From Ephydatia muelleri (lineage: Eukaryota; Porifera; Demospongiae; Spongillida; Spongillidae): DNA of 64,000 bases. The stretch covers positions 6,769,582-6,833,581 of the forward strand of contig JABACO010000004.1 in NCBI GenBank assembly GCA_013339895.1. The letters run 5' to 3'. The notes under the pieces are model-generated. The model was not told where the DNA came from. It searched no databases and saw only the letters and a list, made by a program, of their open reading frames with translations. Positions 52,960 to 63,321 of the stretch are shown in pieces. Made by a program: the position numbers and the translations under genes. Numbering within the stretch: position 1 is the stretch's first letter; each line of letters opens with the position of its first letter.

Positions 52960-54065
52960 AGCTGATAAGGTACAACTGAAGATGCAAAACTAAACTCAGC
53001 TTGCATATTGTTCTTCTATGAAGAGTTCACCCACAAGGGCCCAGCTCAAGAGCTTCAGGATGAGTGTAGCTGACATGAAGTCATTGTCGCAGTAGACATG
53101 ATGGTGACGTGACGCTCATGCAACTGTTGGGTAAGTGTGGCACGTAACTTTGGCAACCCACCACCCCGAGACCCATCTCTTTCAGGTTTCAGGCTTTTGT
53201 TCACCCACCATCCCATGACTGCACACCTGTGTGTGTACACTTGGAGCTGTTGTGTATACCCACCCATTTTCACTTTCTGCATGTCACCAAATGTAACCAA
53301 ACCTTTATTCTTCCTTTTACATTTCCCACAAGACTGGATGGTAAGTGGCTTCCTCTATTGTTCTGTTGAAGCACTGTGTTGTCTTTCATCCTATCCAACA
53401 GGTCATCAAAATCATCCTCACTGCCATCAGTCCGTCTCCAAGACACCCAACAAGCATTGTTTTCTAATAGTGTAGTTTTGTGGTTACAGCATACTTTCGT
53501 GTGGTGTGCGGTTGTGTTTGAGTGGCTGTGTGAACTTTTAACCAGAACAGGGAGGGAATAGGGAGGGAATACAGGAATTTGACATTGGAACATTTTTATT
53601 GTGAGGTCATTTTATAAATTCGTCAAATTGACAACAATAGTCACGTGATTGAAGTTGTAACCCTCAACGTTGGAGCCAAGATCAGTGTGGAACAATTGGT
53701 GTGAGTATTTTGGCCCACATGTAGAGGCGTGTGTATTTCAGTTGCATTGTAAGGGTTAAACACGTACTGTTCATGGCTTGTTCTGGTTGTGTCATTGTCA
53801 TTCTTAGGCGGTGCATTTCAATCATGGACGTAGTTTTGATCATTGCACCACGTACATGTACACCCAACGCCCTCCGGATGACGAGGGAGGGGGACACACG
53901 ATGCATAGAGATATGGTTCCCTCTCACATGTACCATAAGATATGCACGTACCAGCGTGACGCGACGACACTGTATTCGCTTACGATCGATCGGGTGCAGC
54001 ACGTATCCAGGATTTGAGGGAGGAGGGTTTATCGCAAGTACGCATAGTGTGGTCAATTAGCAAGA
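52960..54065 (+). repeat. Duplicated block F, copy 3
   Basis: Partner of 9640-10820, same orientation. Confidence 0.75.
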
Positions 54066-55180
54066 AAGGATTGCGGGGAAAGAATTCATCTATTGCTTCC
54101 GGTATATATTAATAAGGAGAAGTGATACTTATTCAGTTGTCATGCACGAACACAAAGCAGTCTTAACCTTTATCAGCATTAGCTCACTGAATGTCCATTC
54201 CGCTGAGCATGTTGTGACGGGTAATGTGCACCTAACCACAGCTTCTTTGTGGTGACCCATGTCTGCATGCTTCCTAATCAACTCTAATGCCTTTTGAAAT
54301 GTGGTCACAGGACTGCCTCCAGGAGGCCAATGCTGCAAAAAGGAAACAGGGAAGACAATAGCCACCATTCTCCAGCTTATGGTATACAAGCCAAGGAATA
54401 AGGTTGGAGCAACTTATGTGTTAGAGGGGGAGGGAGGGGTGTGTGTGTGTGTGTGCTCGAGCACCGAAGAGCCTCGCTAAACACACCCCTGGATTGGCAC
54501 CATATCCTCCTCCCCCTCCATATTGGTGCCTTTCCCATTATGATTCTTTCCCCTCCCCTCTCCCCATGCCCCTCCTACCTCCTCTTCCCCCTTGCATTAC
54601 ATCTCTACTTACTGTTCCAGATTGTGTCACGCAATGTACTGTGGAACAGACACGCAAGGTATTTGATCAGGGCACCATCTTCTCTGTGAAGATGTGTGGA
54701 GGTCTCTAGTACAATGTTGGCATCTGTTCATGTGAGTATGAGAGTGGTACTTGCAATGGGTTGAAATTTATCTCCCTCTCTCGTATGCTGTAGTGTGCAG
54801 GTGTACTGCCACATTTACCTATTGGTGTATGTACATGTTGTAGTAGAAGAGGGGTGCCATTGCTTGAAACCATCTCGCTCCCTTCCTTCCTCACTGCTTT
54901 ACTCCCTCACCCACTCCCTTCATGTTCTAGTGAAGGTGGCATATTGTCACAACAAAGTTCATGTTTTGTATGCATGTATGTGTTTGCGAATTGTTATGTG
55001 TTCCATGAAGGTATCCATGCAAATACATTCCCTCTCGTGTGTCCGCCACTGACAGTATGAAGAGAGTACACACAACAAATGTATAGTGAAACTTCAGGAT
55101 GATCCAAGGGGGATGAGGACATCCTCTACCTCCACACAGGACAGGATCAAGGTCAGGAACAGGCAAACCAGGACAGGTAC
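54066..55180 (+). repeat. Duplicated block G, copy 3
   Basis: Partner of 10830-11560, and at 55110-55160 of 38050-38090. The exon-like core at 54618-54735 has the same acceptor and GTGAGT donor as copy 1 but a TAG within the frame. Confidence 0.6.
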
Positions 55181-55239
55181 ATGTTGTAGTATAAGAGTGG
55201 TACCATTGGTTGCGCCCTCCCTCCCTCCCTGCCTCTCAT

Positions 55240-55313
55240 TGTGTGTGTGTGTGTGTGTTGTGTGTGTGTGTGTTGTGTGTGTGTGTGTTGTGTGGTATGT
55301 GTGTGTGTGTGCG

Positions 55314-55372
<59 letters not shown>

Positions 55373-55380
55373 GTGTGGCA
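55240..55380 (+). repeat. (TG)n microsatellite
   Basis: About 135 bp of TG with TTG interruptions, followed by 'ggcagggtgcaaatg' as at 19433. Confidence 0.95.
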
Positions 55381-55439
55381 GGGTGCAAATGCACCTTTAA
55401 CCAATCTGGTGTTGTGACAAGAGGATAGGTGGGGCAGTT

Positions 55440-55560
55440 ACAGTATATAGTGAGGAAATAATTTCCTAAGTCATTGTCTGTTGAATTAGTTAATGAAGTA
55501 CACATACACAATCACATAATGTTATGTGCCCAGCTGTGACCATCTTTGGCTGCTTCACAT
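55440..55560 (+). repeat. Stub of block A
   Basis: Matches 19470-19570 from 'aatttcctaagtcattgtct' to the 'gctgtgaccatctttggctg' region, then changes to recombinase relic sequence. Confidence 0.7.
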
Positions 55561-55624
55561 GTTGTATATGCCACATTTGCAGCTGTCATGGTAAATGTGT
55601 GTAAATATGATCGCTGAAAATGTA

Positions 55625-55870
55625 TTTGCTTCAGGGGTTTGGCCTCTACTGAGTAATTTGGAGGACCCAGACCTTGGAAAGATTGAAGCAAAGCCCAAGG
55701 TTCAAAAGAAATCTGTGATAGCCGATATGTTGAAGGCCATGGTGGAGCCAATGCTGATGTGCAGGATAGGCTGTTTAAGCGGCATGGCCGCTGGAAATCA
55801 GAATCTGCCAAAGATGGGTATGTGAAGGATTCAGTTCAGAGATGGTTGGAGGCCTAGACATATAACTCGA
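55625..55870 (+). pseudogene. Internally deleted tyrosine recombinase relic
   Basis: Begins GVWPLLSNLEDPDL, matching the N-terminal region of the recombinase at 43.5 kb (GVWPLMSNLEDPKL). It jumps to AKPKVQKKSVIADMLKAMVE and then, in another frame, to RLFKRHGRWKSESAKDGYVK near the end. Most of the catalytic core including box I is deleted. The Tyr codon is retained. Confidence 0.75.
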
Positions 55871-56204
55871 CCCTTTCTTTGTACATGTACATCTATATAT
55901 ATATGTGGTTGTGTGTTTGTGTGTTGCATGCGTGCTCAATGTTGCTAAACCTATTTGGTATTGGTTTAGGGGTAGCTCTGTACTGGGGGCAGATATACGT
56001 TTCTGTCTGTTGAACACAGTGAATTAGTCAGAAACTATGCTCCCTCTGTATGTGGTTGGTTGTACAGCATGTGATGGCCACGTGAGGGAAGGTTTAAATA
56101 GGTTTGCTCGGAAGAGGTTTGCTCGGAAGTTTAGTGCAGTCTAAGTGCAGTCTAAGTGCATGTGCACGTGCTGCAAACATTTGCTACAATGTCAAGTACC
56201 GAAG

Positions 56205-56237
56205 CATCCACGGCTGGAGGTCTCAAAAGGTTTAGCA
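56205..56237 (+). pseudogene. C-terminal tail of a further recombinase relic
   Basis: Encodes LEVSKGLA, resembling the recombinase end LDVSKSLGI, and sits just upstream of the 37 bp palindrome. Confidence 0.45.
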
Positions 56238-56327
56238 TATAACTCGACCTTTTCTTTGTACATCTATGTGGTTGTTTGTTTACAAAGAGCCAACCACATA
56301 GATGTACAAAGAAAAGGTCGAGTTATA
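56238..56327. repeat. Perfect 37 bp inverted repeat (hairpin)
   Basis: Arms 56238-56274 and 56291-56327 are exactly complementary with a 16-base loop. The arm sequence (TATAACTCGACCTTTTCTTT onward) is the element 3' flank seen once at 35876 and 55862. At 35877-35930 a shorter version of the same inversion occurs. Confidence 0.9.
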
Positions 56328-56409
56328 AGTTTGTTGCAGGTGTGCACAATGGCACTAAACGTATTTGGTATTGTGAGGTAGTGCTGTACTGCACCATGCC
56401 AAATTGAAA

Positions 56410-56690
56410 TTATCCACAAGGTGTATCCGCCCGTTTTACATGTGTTTTATGAGTGTGTGTACATGCTGCATATGCATTTGATGTATAACTTGTGTTTTCG
56501 CTCGTAGTACACGTGTTATCCACTCTATCGTTTAACGCGCGTTACTCTAGATGTATAACAAGCGTTTCAGTCTACTTACGCATGTTATACACCGAGGTGT
56601 GGATTGCGTGTTTACACTTTGTATACAACGACCGCATTCAACCTGGATAAGCTTTGTATATCCTAAGGCATATAACCGGGAATTTAATTT
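56410..56690. repeat. Left subterminal repeat cluster of the CACTA element
   Basis: Repeated short motifs in both orientations: GTTATACAC, GTGTATCC, GTTATCCAC, GTATACAAC, GTGTTTACAC, GATGTATAAC. CACTA transposases or their accessory proteins bind such subterminal motifs in plants, so these are candidate binding sites. Confidence 0.6.
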
Positions 56691-56699
56691 GTCGTTATG

Positions 56700-57455
56700 C
56701 CGGGGATGTGCATGGTGACACGACACAACTGCAAACGTGATTGTATTGCTGACTTTTGCCGTCGTACTCATCATTCCCCTCTTTTGGAGCAAGGTTGTGG
56801 TATTGGTCCAGCCAAAGCCCCGGTGACATTGTGATACCAAACTGGTCACAGTCTCGGTCTGCAGCATTAGACATCAAGGTTACACATACCCTCAAAAATT
56901 CTAAGATTTCAGATGCTTGTCAGACCTCAGGTGCCTCAGCTGCAGTGAGTGAAGAGGTGCTTTGGGTTGTCTCAAAAGAGGCTAAATGTGAGTAGAGGCG
57001 TATGGAGACTGGGAAATCACTGCTAATGAAACATTCTCAAGAATTGCTAGGCTCCTGGTCATCCAGTCCCACTCATCCAACTCTGAACTCTAAATGCAAT
57101 GTTCTACTGAATAGTGTTGTATAACTGGTTGCAATGATATGCAGAATAATTTATGCATGCATATTGCCATATGATGTCAATTTCTTTCTTTACATGTACA
57201 AAGCAATATCAACATTTAGCTACCCAGTTTACCGCTTCAATAATACAGTATGATGAATTTGCTACTGAAAAATGTATCTGTTTTCACATAATTAGCCTGA
57301 TTAATACCTGTCTTAGAGTGGTCACAACATAAGCCTGCTGCTGCTGCGTGATGCCTGAGGCGAATGATGAATGATTTTTATCTGTCAACGCAATATGTAA
57401 ATCAGCTGAAAATTTTATATAATAATAGCAAATGAAAGCACATTTAATAATGGTT
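56700..57455. other. Non-coding interior of the CACTA element
   Basis: Between the left subterminal region and the transposase stop. A 79-codon frame at 56756-56995 has no recognised domain. Confidence 0.4.
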
Positions 57456-58082
57456 TTAATAGCCGTGCTTTACCAATGGAGACACAACACAAACACAATC
57501 TTCTCCGTAATCAAATTGAATGTACTGATTGTTTGCAATAGCACACCTATTTGCTATACGGCTCACAGGTATAAATGATGCTGGACCCTCACTTTCAAAC
57601 AAGGTTGTCACAACTCTAATTGGGTCAGGGAAGTGATTCTCCCTAGGATGCTTTCCATACCAAGTAACTTTGGCAAACAGGTGGTCTGTATTATTCATGC
57701 TGGGTTCGTCCGAAACATCAATATGATATGCATGCTTCAAGAAATACTGCACAATTCCAAATCTGTATGATGCAGCAGTGTGTAGGTTGACTTGCCCATC
57801 AGAATCATACCAGGATGCCATAACCACTGCAGAACGTTGAGATTTTGATTTTGCTGACAAAAAACGTTCTCCGTGTATTTCAATATCACTGCAAATCAAA
57901 TGTCGACGAGAAACTGGCTGCTCAAATTGGTTTATATTGGGATATAGTTTGTGATACACAGCCGACAAAGCAGTAAGTTCTATGTCATTTAAATATCTTT
58001 CATAACACTTTGAAAGAATTGCATGATGGTTTGATGAAAATATAGCATTAATGTTGTCACCATATATATTTCTGGCATACAT
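57456..58082 (-). CDS. CACTA transposase, C-terminal part
   Basis: A 208-codon open frame that continues open upstream to about 58190 (CASDSSLDCPLHDFIQSC). It is in a different frame from the catalytic part at 58189-59922. It contains SASWYD-like VMASWYDSDGQVNLHTAA and a C-terminal IQFDYGEDCVCVVSPLVKHG. The position directly after the Tnp2 domain and the lack of its own start context suggest it is the displaced C-terminus of the same protein, separated by a frameshift near 58200. Confidence 0.6.
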   Translation of the reverse strand: MYARNIYGDNINAIFSSNHHAILSKCYERYLNDIELTALSAVYHKLYPNINQFEQPVSRRHLICSDIEIHGERFLSAKSKSQRSAVVMASWYDSDGQVNLHTAASYRFGIVQYFLKHAYHIDVSDEPSMNNTDHLFAKVTWYGKHPRENHFPDPIRVVTTLFESEGPASFIPVSRIANRCAIANNQYIQFDYGEDCVCVVSPLVKHGY

Positions 58083-58188
58083 GTCTTGCTTATAAACATC
58101 CGCAATGGTTGACTGAAGAGATCCAACATGACATTCAGAAATTATGCAAGATTGGATGAAATCATGAAGGGGACAATCGAGTGATGAG

Positions 58189-59922
58189 TCACTTGCACAT
58201 GATATGATAGGATGTAAATTTTCTCATTATCTGCATCTCAGGACTCCTCCAATTATTAATGAACGATCCCATCACTCCATTATAGCGCTCAAATGGAAAT
58301 ACCCAAAAGGATGAAATTGGCCCAAAGTCTATTATGCAATCTTTAAGATGTGCATGAAGATGCATGTTTGGTGTGCATGCTGTCTTTCCATACAGCTCTT
58401 CAAATGTTTTACAAAATCCAATTATTTTGGTGTCTGCTAATGAAACATCATCAGGTGACAGTGATGACTGGGACAAAATGATTGATGCCTCAACAAATAT
58501 TGTCCAACATGCATAATCCCTTTCTGGTAGAATACCTTTCAGTGCATATAATGAATAAATATTTGTCCAATTACGCCACTGGTCTGCAGTGAGTTCACTA
58601 AATTTAGAACTTATTTTATACGGTATGCGTCCTATCTCAATTGGAACAAGCATACTATCAATTCTAGTTTGTATAATATCAAAGTCAGCATTTCCTAAAA
58701 TTCCCCTATCCTTCCATATGCTTACAACATGCTTTGCTGTTCCTAAATACATATTGTGCATGGCATCTGTCACATGCTGTCTTATGATATCAAAGTAAGG
58801 AAGACGTAAAAGTTCACTGTATCTGACACCATTCTTTTTAATTACTTGCTGTACTTCTGTTGGGGTCCTTGCAGATTCCAATTCATGAATTGCAAGTAGA
58901 TGTTGTTCCATACTTCGTGGAATCCAAGCATCTCTATCAAAGCCTGAATAATCTAGCTTCTCTCCAAAGGACAGGCAGGTAAAAGATTTTAAACATTTAG
59001 AACACCCCATGGTAGCTGAATGACCAGAAAATCCGCACACCTTTCTAGTTGCAGGTACATCACAGGACACTGCAAGTAATGCACCACGAATACATATTGG
59101 TAAATCACATGAAGGAGAATCTATTGTTATTCCTTCCCATAAGACTAAGAGTTCATCCACAAGTGGCTTTAAGTAAGGATTGATATTGCTGGGTTCCTTT
59201 GGACCAGGTATACAACCCACAATAATGACATTCTCCAACTTATATCGTTCTGATCTTGGTAAATTTAGAATAGCAAGATAAATTACACCTATACTGTATT
59301 GCGTGTGTTCATAAGGTTGAAACCAATCCACGTTAAGGATTAAACCTAAATTGTATGGTACATCCAAAAAGGGTCTTCCATTTACAACAGTAAACTCATT
59401 CCATATTGCACCATCATAAATGTCAACATATTTTCCATTGAAACTTCTAGACATCCATCCATCCAAATTAGAATAAATGCTCTTTCTGGTTATTAGGCTT
59501 TTAATTGTTTTTAGTATACTACTATAAATGTATGTTTTTTGAGGTAAAGTCTTCGACATTTTTGTAAACTTGACTACTTTGCAAATTAAGGACTGGCAAG
59601 CAACTCTACGGCTCTTATGAGGGTGTTTTGGAAATGGTACATGTGAGCACCTATTTTGATTGGAAAATATCACGACCTTTGCTTCACCACATAGAGTATC
59701 ACACTTCAGACACATAACATACTGCAGAAGTTCTCTTTGTTCAACACTCAGTCTTGTTCTCATTGCATTCAGTGAAGAAGGAAATTGATTCATTAGGAGC
59801 TTTAATGATGAGTTGGATGGAACTAGATTAGAGCAATCATGACTTTTAGGAAAGAAAGAAGAAGTTGCATTCCTCTGTCTGGTACATGAAATTTGAGTTG
59901 ATAATAATTGAGGAACAGACAT
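58189..59922 (-). CDS. CACTA transposase, Tnp2-type core
   Basis: 577 codons. Recognisable Tnp2/Transposase_21 features in order: the Cys-containing YVMCLKCDTLCGEAKVV, LGLILNVDWFQPY, VIYLAILNLPRSERYK, VIIVGCIPGPKEPSN, PYLKPLVDELLVLWEG, DVPATRKVCGFSGHSATMGC and DAMHNMYLGTAKH. The end of the domain reads VFPFERYNGVMGSFINNWRS. This enzyme would cut the element at its CACTG termini. The N-terminal region (to about residue 35) is out of frame with the upstream 59823-60386 frame, and the C-terminus is truncated by a frameshift. Catalytic acidic residues cannot be assigned by eye with confidence. As written the protein is probably inactive unless the frame breaks are assembly errors. Confidence 0.8.
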   Translation of the reverse strand: MSVPQLLSTQISCTRQRNATSSFFPKSHDCSNLVPSNSSLKLLMNQFPSSLNAMRTRLSVEQRELLQYVMCLKCDTLCGEAKVVIFSNQNRCSHVPFPKHPHKSRRVACQSLICKVVKFTKMSKTLPQKTYIYSSILKTIKSLITRKSIYSNLDGWMSRSFNGKYVDIYDGAIWNEFTVVNGRPFLDVPYNLGLILNVDWFQPYEHTQYSIGVIYLAILNLPRSERYKLENVIIVGCIPGPKEPSNINPYLKPLVDELLVLWEGITIDSPSCDLPICIRGALLAVSCDVPATRKVCGFSGHSATMGCSKCLKSFTCLSFGEKLDYSGFDRDAWIPRSMEQHLLAIHELESARTPTEVQQVIKKNGVRYSELLRLPYFDIIRQHVTDAMHNMYLGTAKHVVSIWKDRGILGNADFDIIQTRIDSMLVPIEIGRIPYKISSKFSELTADQWRNWTNIYSLYALKGILPERDYACWTIFVEASIILSQSSLSPDDVSLADTKIIGFCKTFEELYGKTACTPNMHLHAHLKDCIIDFGPISSFWVFPFERYNGVMGSFINNWRSPEMQIMRKFTSYHIMCK

Positions 59923-60386
59923 ATGGCACCAAAAGGAAACTGTTTATCGTCGGATGCGAACCAACCGCTCTTAGAACCTTCAGGAGTGCTACAGCCTGTG
60001 CAATCAAAGGCTAAGTCATCATAATCTGAATCGAGGACGACTTCTGTTTCCTGATAAGCATCTGCGTTTTCCATTACATTAACATTTCTGTCTTCGAAAT
60101 GCAAGTCATCAGCCGCGGAAGTTGGCTGCTCTTCCGCCTCTTCGGTGCACAGCGTGTACCTGTCGTTCACGTTATCCATATCGCTGCTCTCTTCTTCCAT
60201 ATCAACGCTGAGGTTACTTGTTTCTTGTGACGTACGTGTATTAGTACCCTTTGTCGTATGACATTCCTTTGTCTGCATTCTGACCAAAGCGGGACATCCA
60301 TTTCGTCGCATATGCCTGTAATAGACAGATCGTGATAAGTCTTGTTGACAAATCCAGCATCTGTATCGCTTATTTGGCCCTTCCAT
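59823..60386 (-). CDS. CACTA transposase, N-terminal zinc-finger and acidic part
   Basis: 187 codons starting MEGPNKRYRCWICQQDLS. A CxxC...H...C pattern (CWICQQDLSRSVYYRHMRRNGC) with two Cys, a His and a Cys suggests a DNA-binding finger. It is followed by an acidic stretch (VDMEEESSDMDNVND) and a hydrophobic helix (FLNYYQLKFHVPDRGMQLLL) typical of the segment before the Tnp2 domain. The frame ends in TAG at 59823 but overlaps the core frame by 100 bases, so a one-base frameshift separates them. The ATG lies about 125 bp from the start of the divergent gene. Confidence 0.6.
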   Translation of the reverse strand: MEGPNKRYRCWICQQDLSRSVYYRHMRRNGCPALVRMQTKECHTTKGTNTRTSQETSNLSVDMEEESSDMDNVNDRYTLCTEEAEEQPTSAADDLHFEDRNVNVMENADAYQETEVVLDSDYDDLAFDCTGCSTPEGSKSGWFASDDKQFPFGAICLFLNYYQLKFHVPDRGMQLLLSFLKVMIALI

Positions 60387-60511
60387 GCTTTGTACGAGGG
60401 TAAAAAAAAAAGCTGATGTGAAATTCGAAATTTTACAATTATGACGAAATGCACGTGCGCATGGGCAGCTGCGGAGTATGATTCATTGAAATCGACTGCT
60501 TGAGTCTTTTG
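60387..60511. promoter_or_regulatory. Divergent promoter region of the CACTA element
   Basis: 125 bp between the minus-strand transposase ATG and the plus-strand ATG at 60512. It has a run of T on the transposase sense strand and no clear TATA box. It is called by position only. Confidence 0.4.
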
Positions 60512-60944
60512 ATGGACAGGTACACGTATTCACCAAGAAGATCATTATATTCTGGTCCTAACAGTTTCGTTGACTCTCACGAAGTTTCACCGGAGATAGG
60601 CCTGCAAAATGCTGAATCGTTTTACGGATCAGCTGGAAGATCTTCGTCTCGAATTTGTATGTTACACATTATGGAATACAATTTTGCATGTGTTCTACAT
60701 CTAAATATTAATAGGAACGAGTCAAGTAACACCTCCGGCAAGAATACCCTCCGCAGGTAGTGTGTGTGTGTGTGTGTGTGTCTGCATGTGTGCGTGTGTG
60801 CGTGCCGGTGTGTGGTGTGTATGTGTGTGTGTGCGTGCGTGTGTCTGTGTGTGTGGATGTGTGTGTGTGTCTGTGTGCGTGTGTGCGTGCCGGTGTGTGG
60901 TGTGTATGTGTGTGTGTGCGTGCCGGTGTGTGGTGTGTGTGCGC

Positions 60945-61004
<60 letters not shown>

Positions 61005-62100
61005 CAGTACATGCACTTCGACAATTTAGGGTTCTATATGCAACAATTTATATAGTTTTTCTTTTAAATAAAGCACTTCCTTACAATGATGACATCGCGT
61101 CACCAAGATCTGTAATCTCTCGCGGTAGTAGAACACCAGCTCCAGTAGATGCGGTTTCTGCTATGTGGCATGACGTCAAATCACTTGTCGCCAATGAGAT
61201 GGCCAAAGTGAATGAAAAAATGGAGGGAATCTGTCAGAAATTGAGTACCCTTGAAATCAAAGTGCAGGCGTTAGAGGCTGATAAAGGGACTTGTACATCA
61301 GAGGCCCCAGCAGAGCCTGCAAAAAGGAAAAGACGTACTCCGTTGTGTCTTCAGGTTTGCCAAGCTAAATTAGCAGCCATTCATTTGCTCAATGCATGTA
61401 TGCTTTCAATCGAGTAGAGCAGTGTACACAAACTTTTAAAATCTTTCAATGAAGGTTCACAACTCAGAACCGAAGAACCGTAAGCAAGCATGCTTTTGTC
61501 AGTTCTGCTAAAAATTTTGATTCACATGCATATAGTTTGGAAAGTCCCCACAACGAAGGAGTTTGTAAGAAACTTCATCAGGAACTAAGTGAATTTCAAT
61601 ACATTGAAGTACAGTGTAAGTCACATGTGTTTTGTTCCAATTCGTTCATTTGTTCGATTTATTCAATATCTATTCTATTCTCTAGCTGCACTAAGAACTT
61701 ACATGAAGTCTCTAAAGCGAGTAGTTACTGACGACCGCCAAAAACGAATAAGCGTTCGAGCAAGGCAGCAAAGGGTACGTGTGTGATATAATCATAGCGT
61801 TACGAATGTAGTGTCATTAACTAGCTTTGGGAGCGCCGCAGTAAAGTCCTTACAAATGAAGAAATGGAGGCATGGAAGTGCATTGCAACTGGCATGATGT
61901 CGGAGGAAGAAACTACGGGTGATGGGAAAATAGAAAGAAGACGGCCTAGCTGGAGATCGGAAAGAATTAATAATTGGATGGACGAGCTGGATAGACGGGG
62001 AACAGACACATGGAAAGTGGCCAGAAAAGAAAGGATTGATGGACCTCTTCTCCAGTTACAGGCCCCGGCTGGTTTACATGCCTGGATGGTGAAATCCTAG
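60512..62100 (+). CDS. Second CACTA gene, spliced, basic DNA-binding-like protein
   Basis: Exons with consistent GT-AG sites and phases: 60715-60756, 61074-61354, 61468-61615, 61686-61774, 61825-62100 (TAG). A first exon 60512-60656 with a GTATGT donor is likely, but joining it to 60715 would create TGA across the junction. That junction is either mispredicted or mutated. The middle has a probable coiled coil ([20 protein letters not shown]) and a basic KRKRR. The last exons read [34 protein letters not shown] and [20 protein letters not shown]. The 'WRS..I...LD.R' pattern is familiar from uncharacterised animal repeat-borne proteins. By analogy with plant CACTA elements it may bind subterminal repeats, which is inference. 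Confidence 0.6.
60757..61012 (+). repeat. (TG)n microsatellite in an intron
   Basis: About 255 bp of TG with GTGCG and 'gccggtgtgtggtgtg' interruptions that themselves recur three times. Confidence 0.95.
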
Positions 62101-62270
62101 CCGCGAACACTGAGCCTTTAATTTGTTCTCAGATCTTGTGCATGCAATGCATTTACATGTACCTGAATTATACGTTTTGATGTGATTAATTTTCTTTTCC
62201 TACTATTATAAAAATAAATAAGATAATGCGATCGTCACAACGCGTCATAAATATGCAGAGTTATACAGAT
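62101..62270. other. 3' flank of the second CACTA gene
   Basis: AT-rich, with AATAAA at about 62213-62218 ('aaaaataaataag'), a plausible polyadenylation signal. Confidence 0.45.
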
Positions 62271-62284
62271 AGTTTCGTTTTGCA

Positions 62285-62466
62285 TTCACTCTAATAACGC
62301 TTGTTGTACGCTTGTTATCATCTCCATACACGGCGTTATACACAGTTGTTATCCATCAGTTATACACTAGAGTGTAAGACAGTCTCCTTCCACTAGTTAT
62401 CCACTGCTGTATACACCGTGTTTACCGCAAGTGTTAAACACGTGTAAGCAAAGTGGATACACGCAT
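62285..62466. repeat. Right subterminal repeat cluster of the CACTA element
   Basis: Motifs GTTATCATC, GTTATACACAG, GTTATCCATC, GTTATACACTAG, GTTATCCACTG, GTATACACCG and GTGGATACACGC. They match those of the left cluster in type and are also carried in inverted orientation by the 940-1336 derivative. Confidence 0.65.
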
Positions 62467-63284
62467 AGACCTTATTCGACCGCAATTATGAATAAATTAT
62501 TGCGTGACTTGCATGTGACATGATTGATTGTTTATTGAGAAAGGCGTCGCCGTTATTGAGTATGGCTGAACAATCGGATGCGTTTTAGCAGCTTGATGCA
62601 GTCGGGAAGTCGCGCTATAATGAGAAACTTGGTATGCTAGGCATAACAACAGATCCGTACATGACTCCAAAAGATGCTTGGGACTACAACCCCTCTCGTT
62701 GGCCTGACGAACATTAATAAATGCAAGGCTTTGCGAGTTCATGACATACGAAGACGGGTATACGAAGGGTTCAAAACATAATCTCCCAGTGCAGAAACCG
62801 TCGTAGAATACACCGAGCGAATTTAAAGAACACACATGTCTAAAGGAATGAAGCTAGCCAGCCTTACACAAACCATACTATATTAAATTAAGTGTTTGAA
62901 CGATAAGTCACTAAGTTCTTACAGGCCATTCAGCAAAAACACATCTCCCAGTGCGTAATGGTGCGCTACGTACAAATTCAGTAACACAGTACCTCTAATG
63001 TGTACACGAAGCAACGTAGCCTTACACAAAGCTTTTGTGCGCCATTTATAATAATTTTTCCCGCGTAACAGAGTTCAAAAGTCAAACAACATCGACTACT
63101 GGGAATTTTGTAATGGTTACAACCATTTTTATGACATAAAGGCATAGCAAAGATATAAAGCTTTACTTACAACAAAAACTGTTGCACAAACGACTTTCTC
63201 TCGTCGATGTCACGTGACTTAATTGGTCAGTATTGCTACAAGCGCGTGACATTTATATATTCATATTGCGGTCGAATAAGGTCT
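62467..63284. mobile_element. Nested inverted-repeat element, 818 bp
   Basis: Termini AGACCTTATTCGACCGCAAT and its complement ATTGCGGTCGAATAAGGTCT form about 27 bp inverted repeats with one gap. They are flanked by AT on both sides. The 940-1336 derivative shows the unoccupied sequence 'gcattctacac' in reverse, which supports a 2 bp AT target duplication. No transposase frame was found. It contains the palindromic GTCACGTGAC at about 63210. Confidence 0.75.
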
Positions 63285-63321
63285 ATTCTACACGGTCGGA
63301 AAACATCTAATTGGCACAGTG

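Larger units (their letters stand above)
56392..63321. mobile_element. CACTA (EnSpm-like) DNA transposon, about 6.9 kb
   Basis: The right end GGCACAGTG (63321) with 'acatctaattggcacagtg' is the complement of the CACTG terminus of the 940-1336 derivative. The left end is placed at CACCATGCCAAATTG by similarity, with less certainty. Inside are a Tnp2-type transposase on the minus strand (57456-60386), a divergent spliced gene on the plus strand (60512-62100) and clusters of short subterminal motifs. A nested inverted-repeat element is at 62467-63284. Its left flank is the recombinase 3' region and its right flank is block A. No clear 3 bp target duplication, so rearrangement at one end is possible. 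Confidence 0.7.

Noticed and set aside
60708-61024. Cys/Val- or His/Thr-rich frames over TG/CA microsatellites (also near 39500, 55250 and 18900)
   Set aside because: Dinucleotide repeats yield open frames by chance on both strands.
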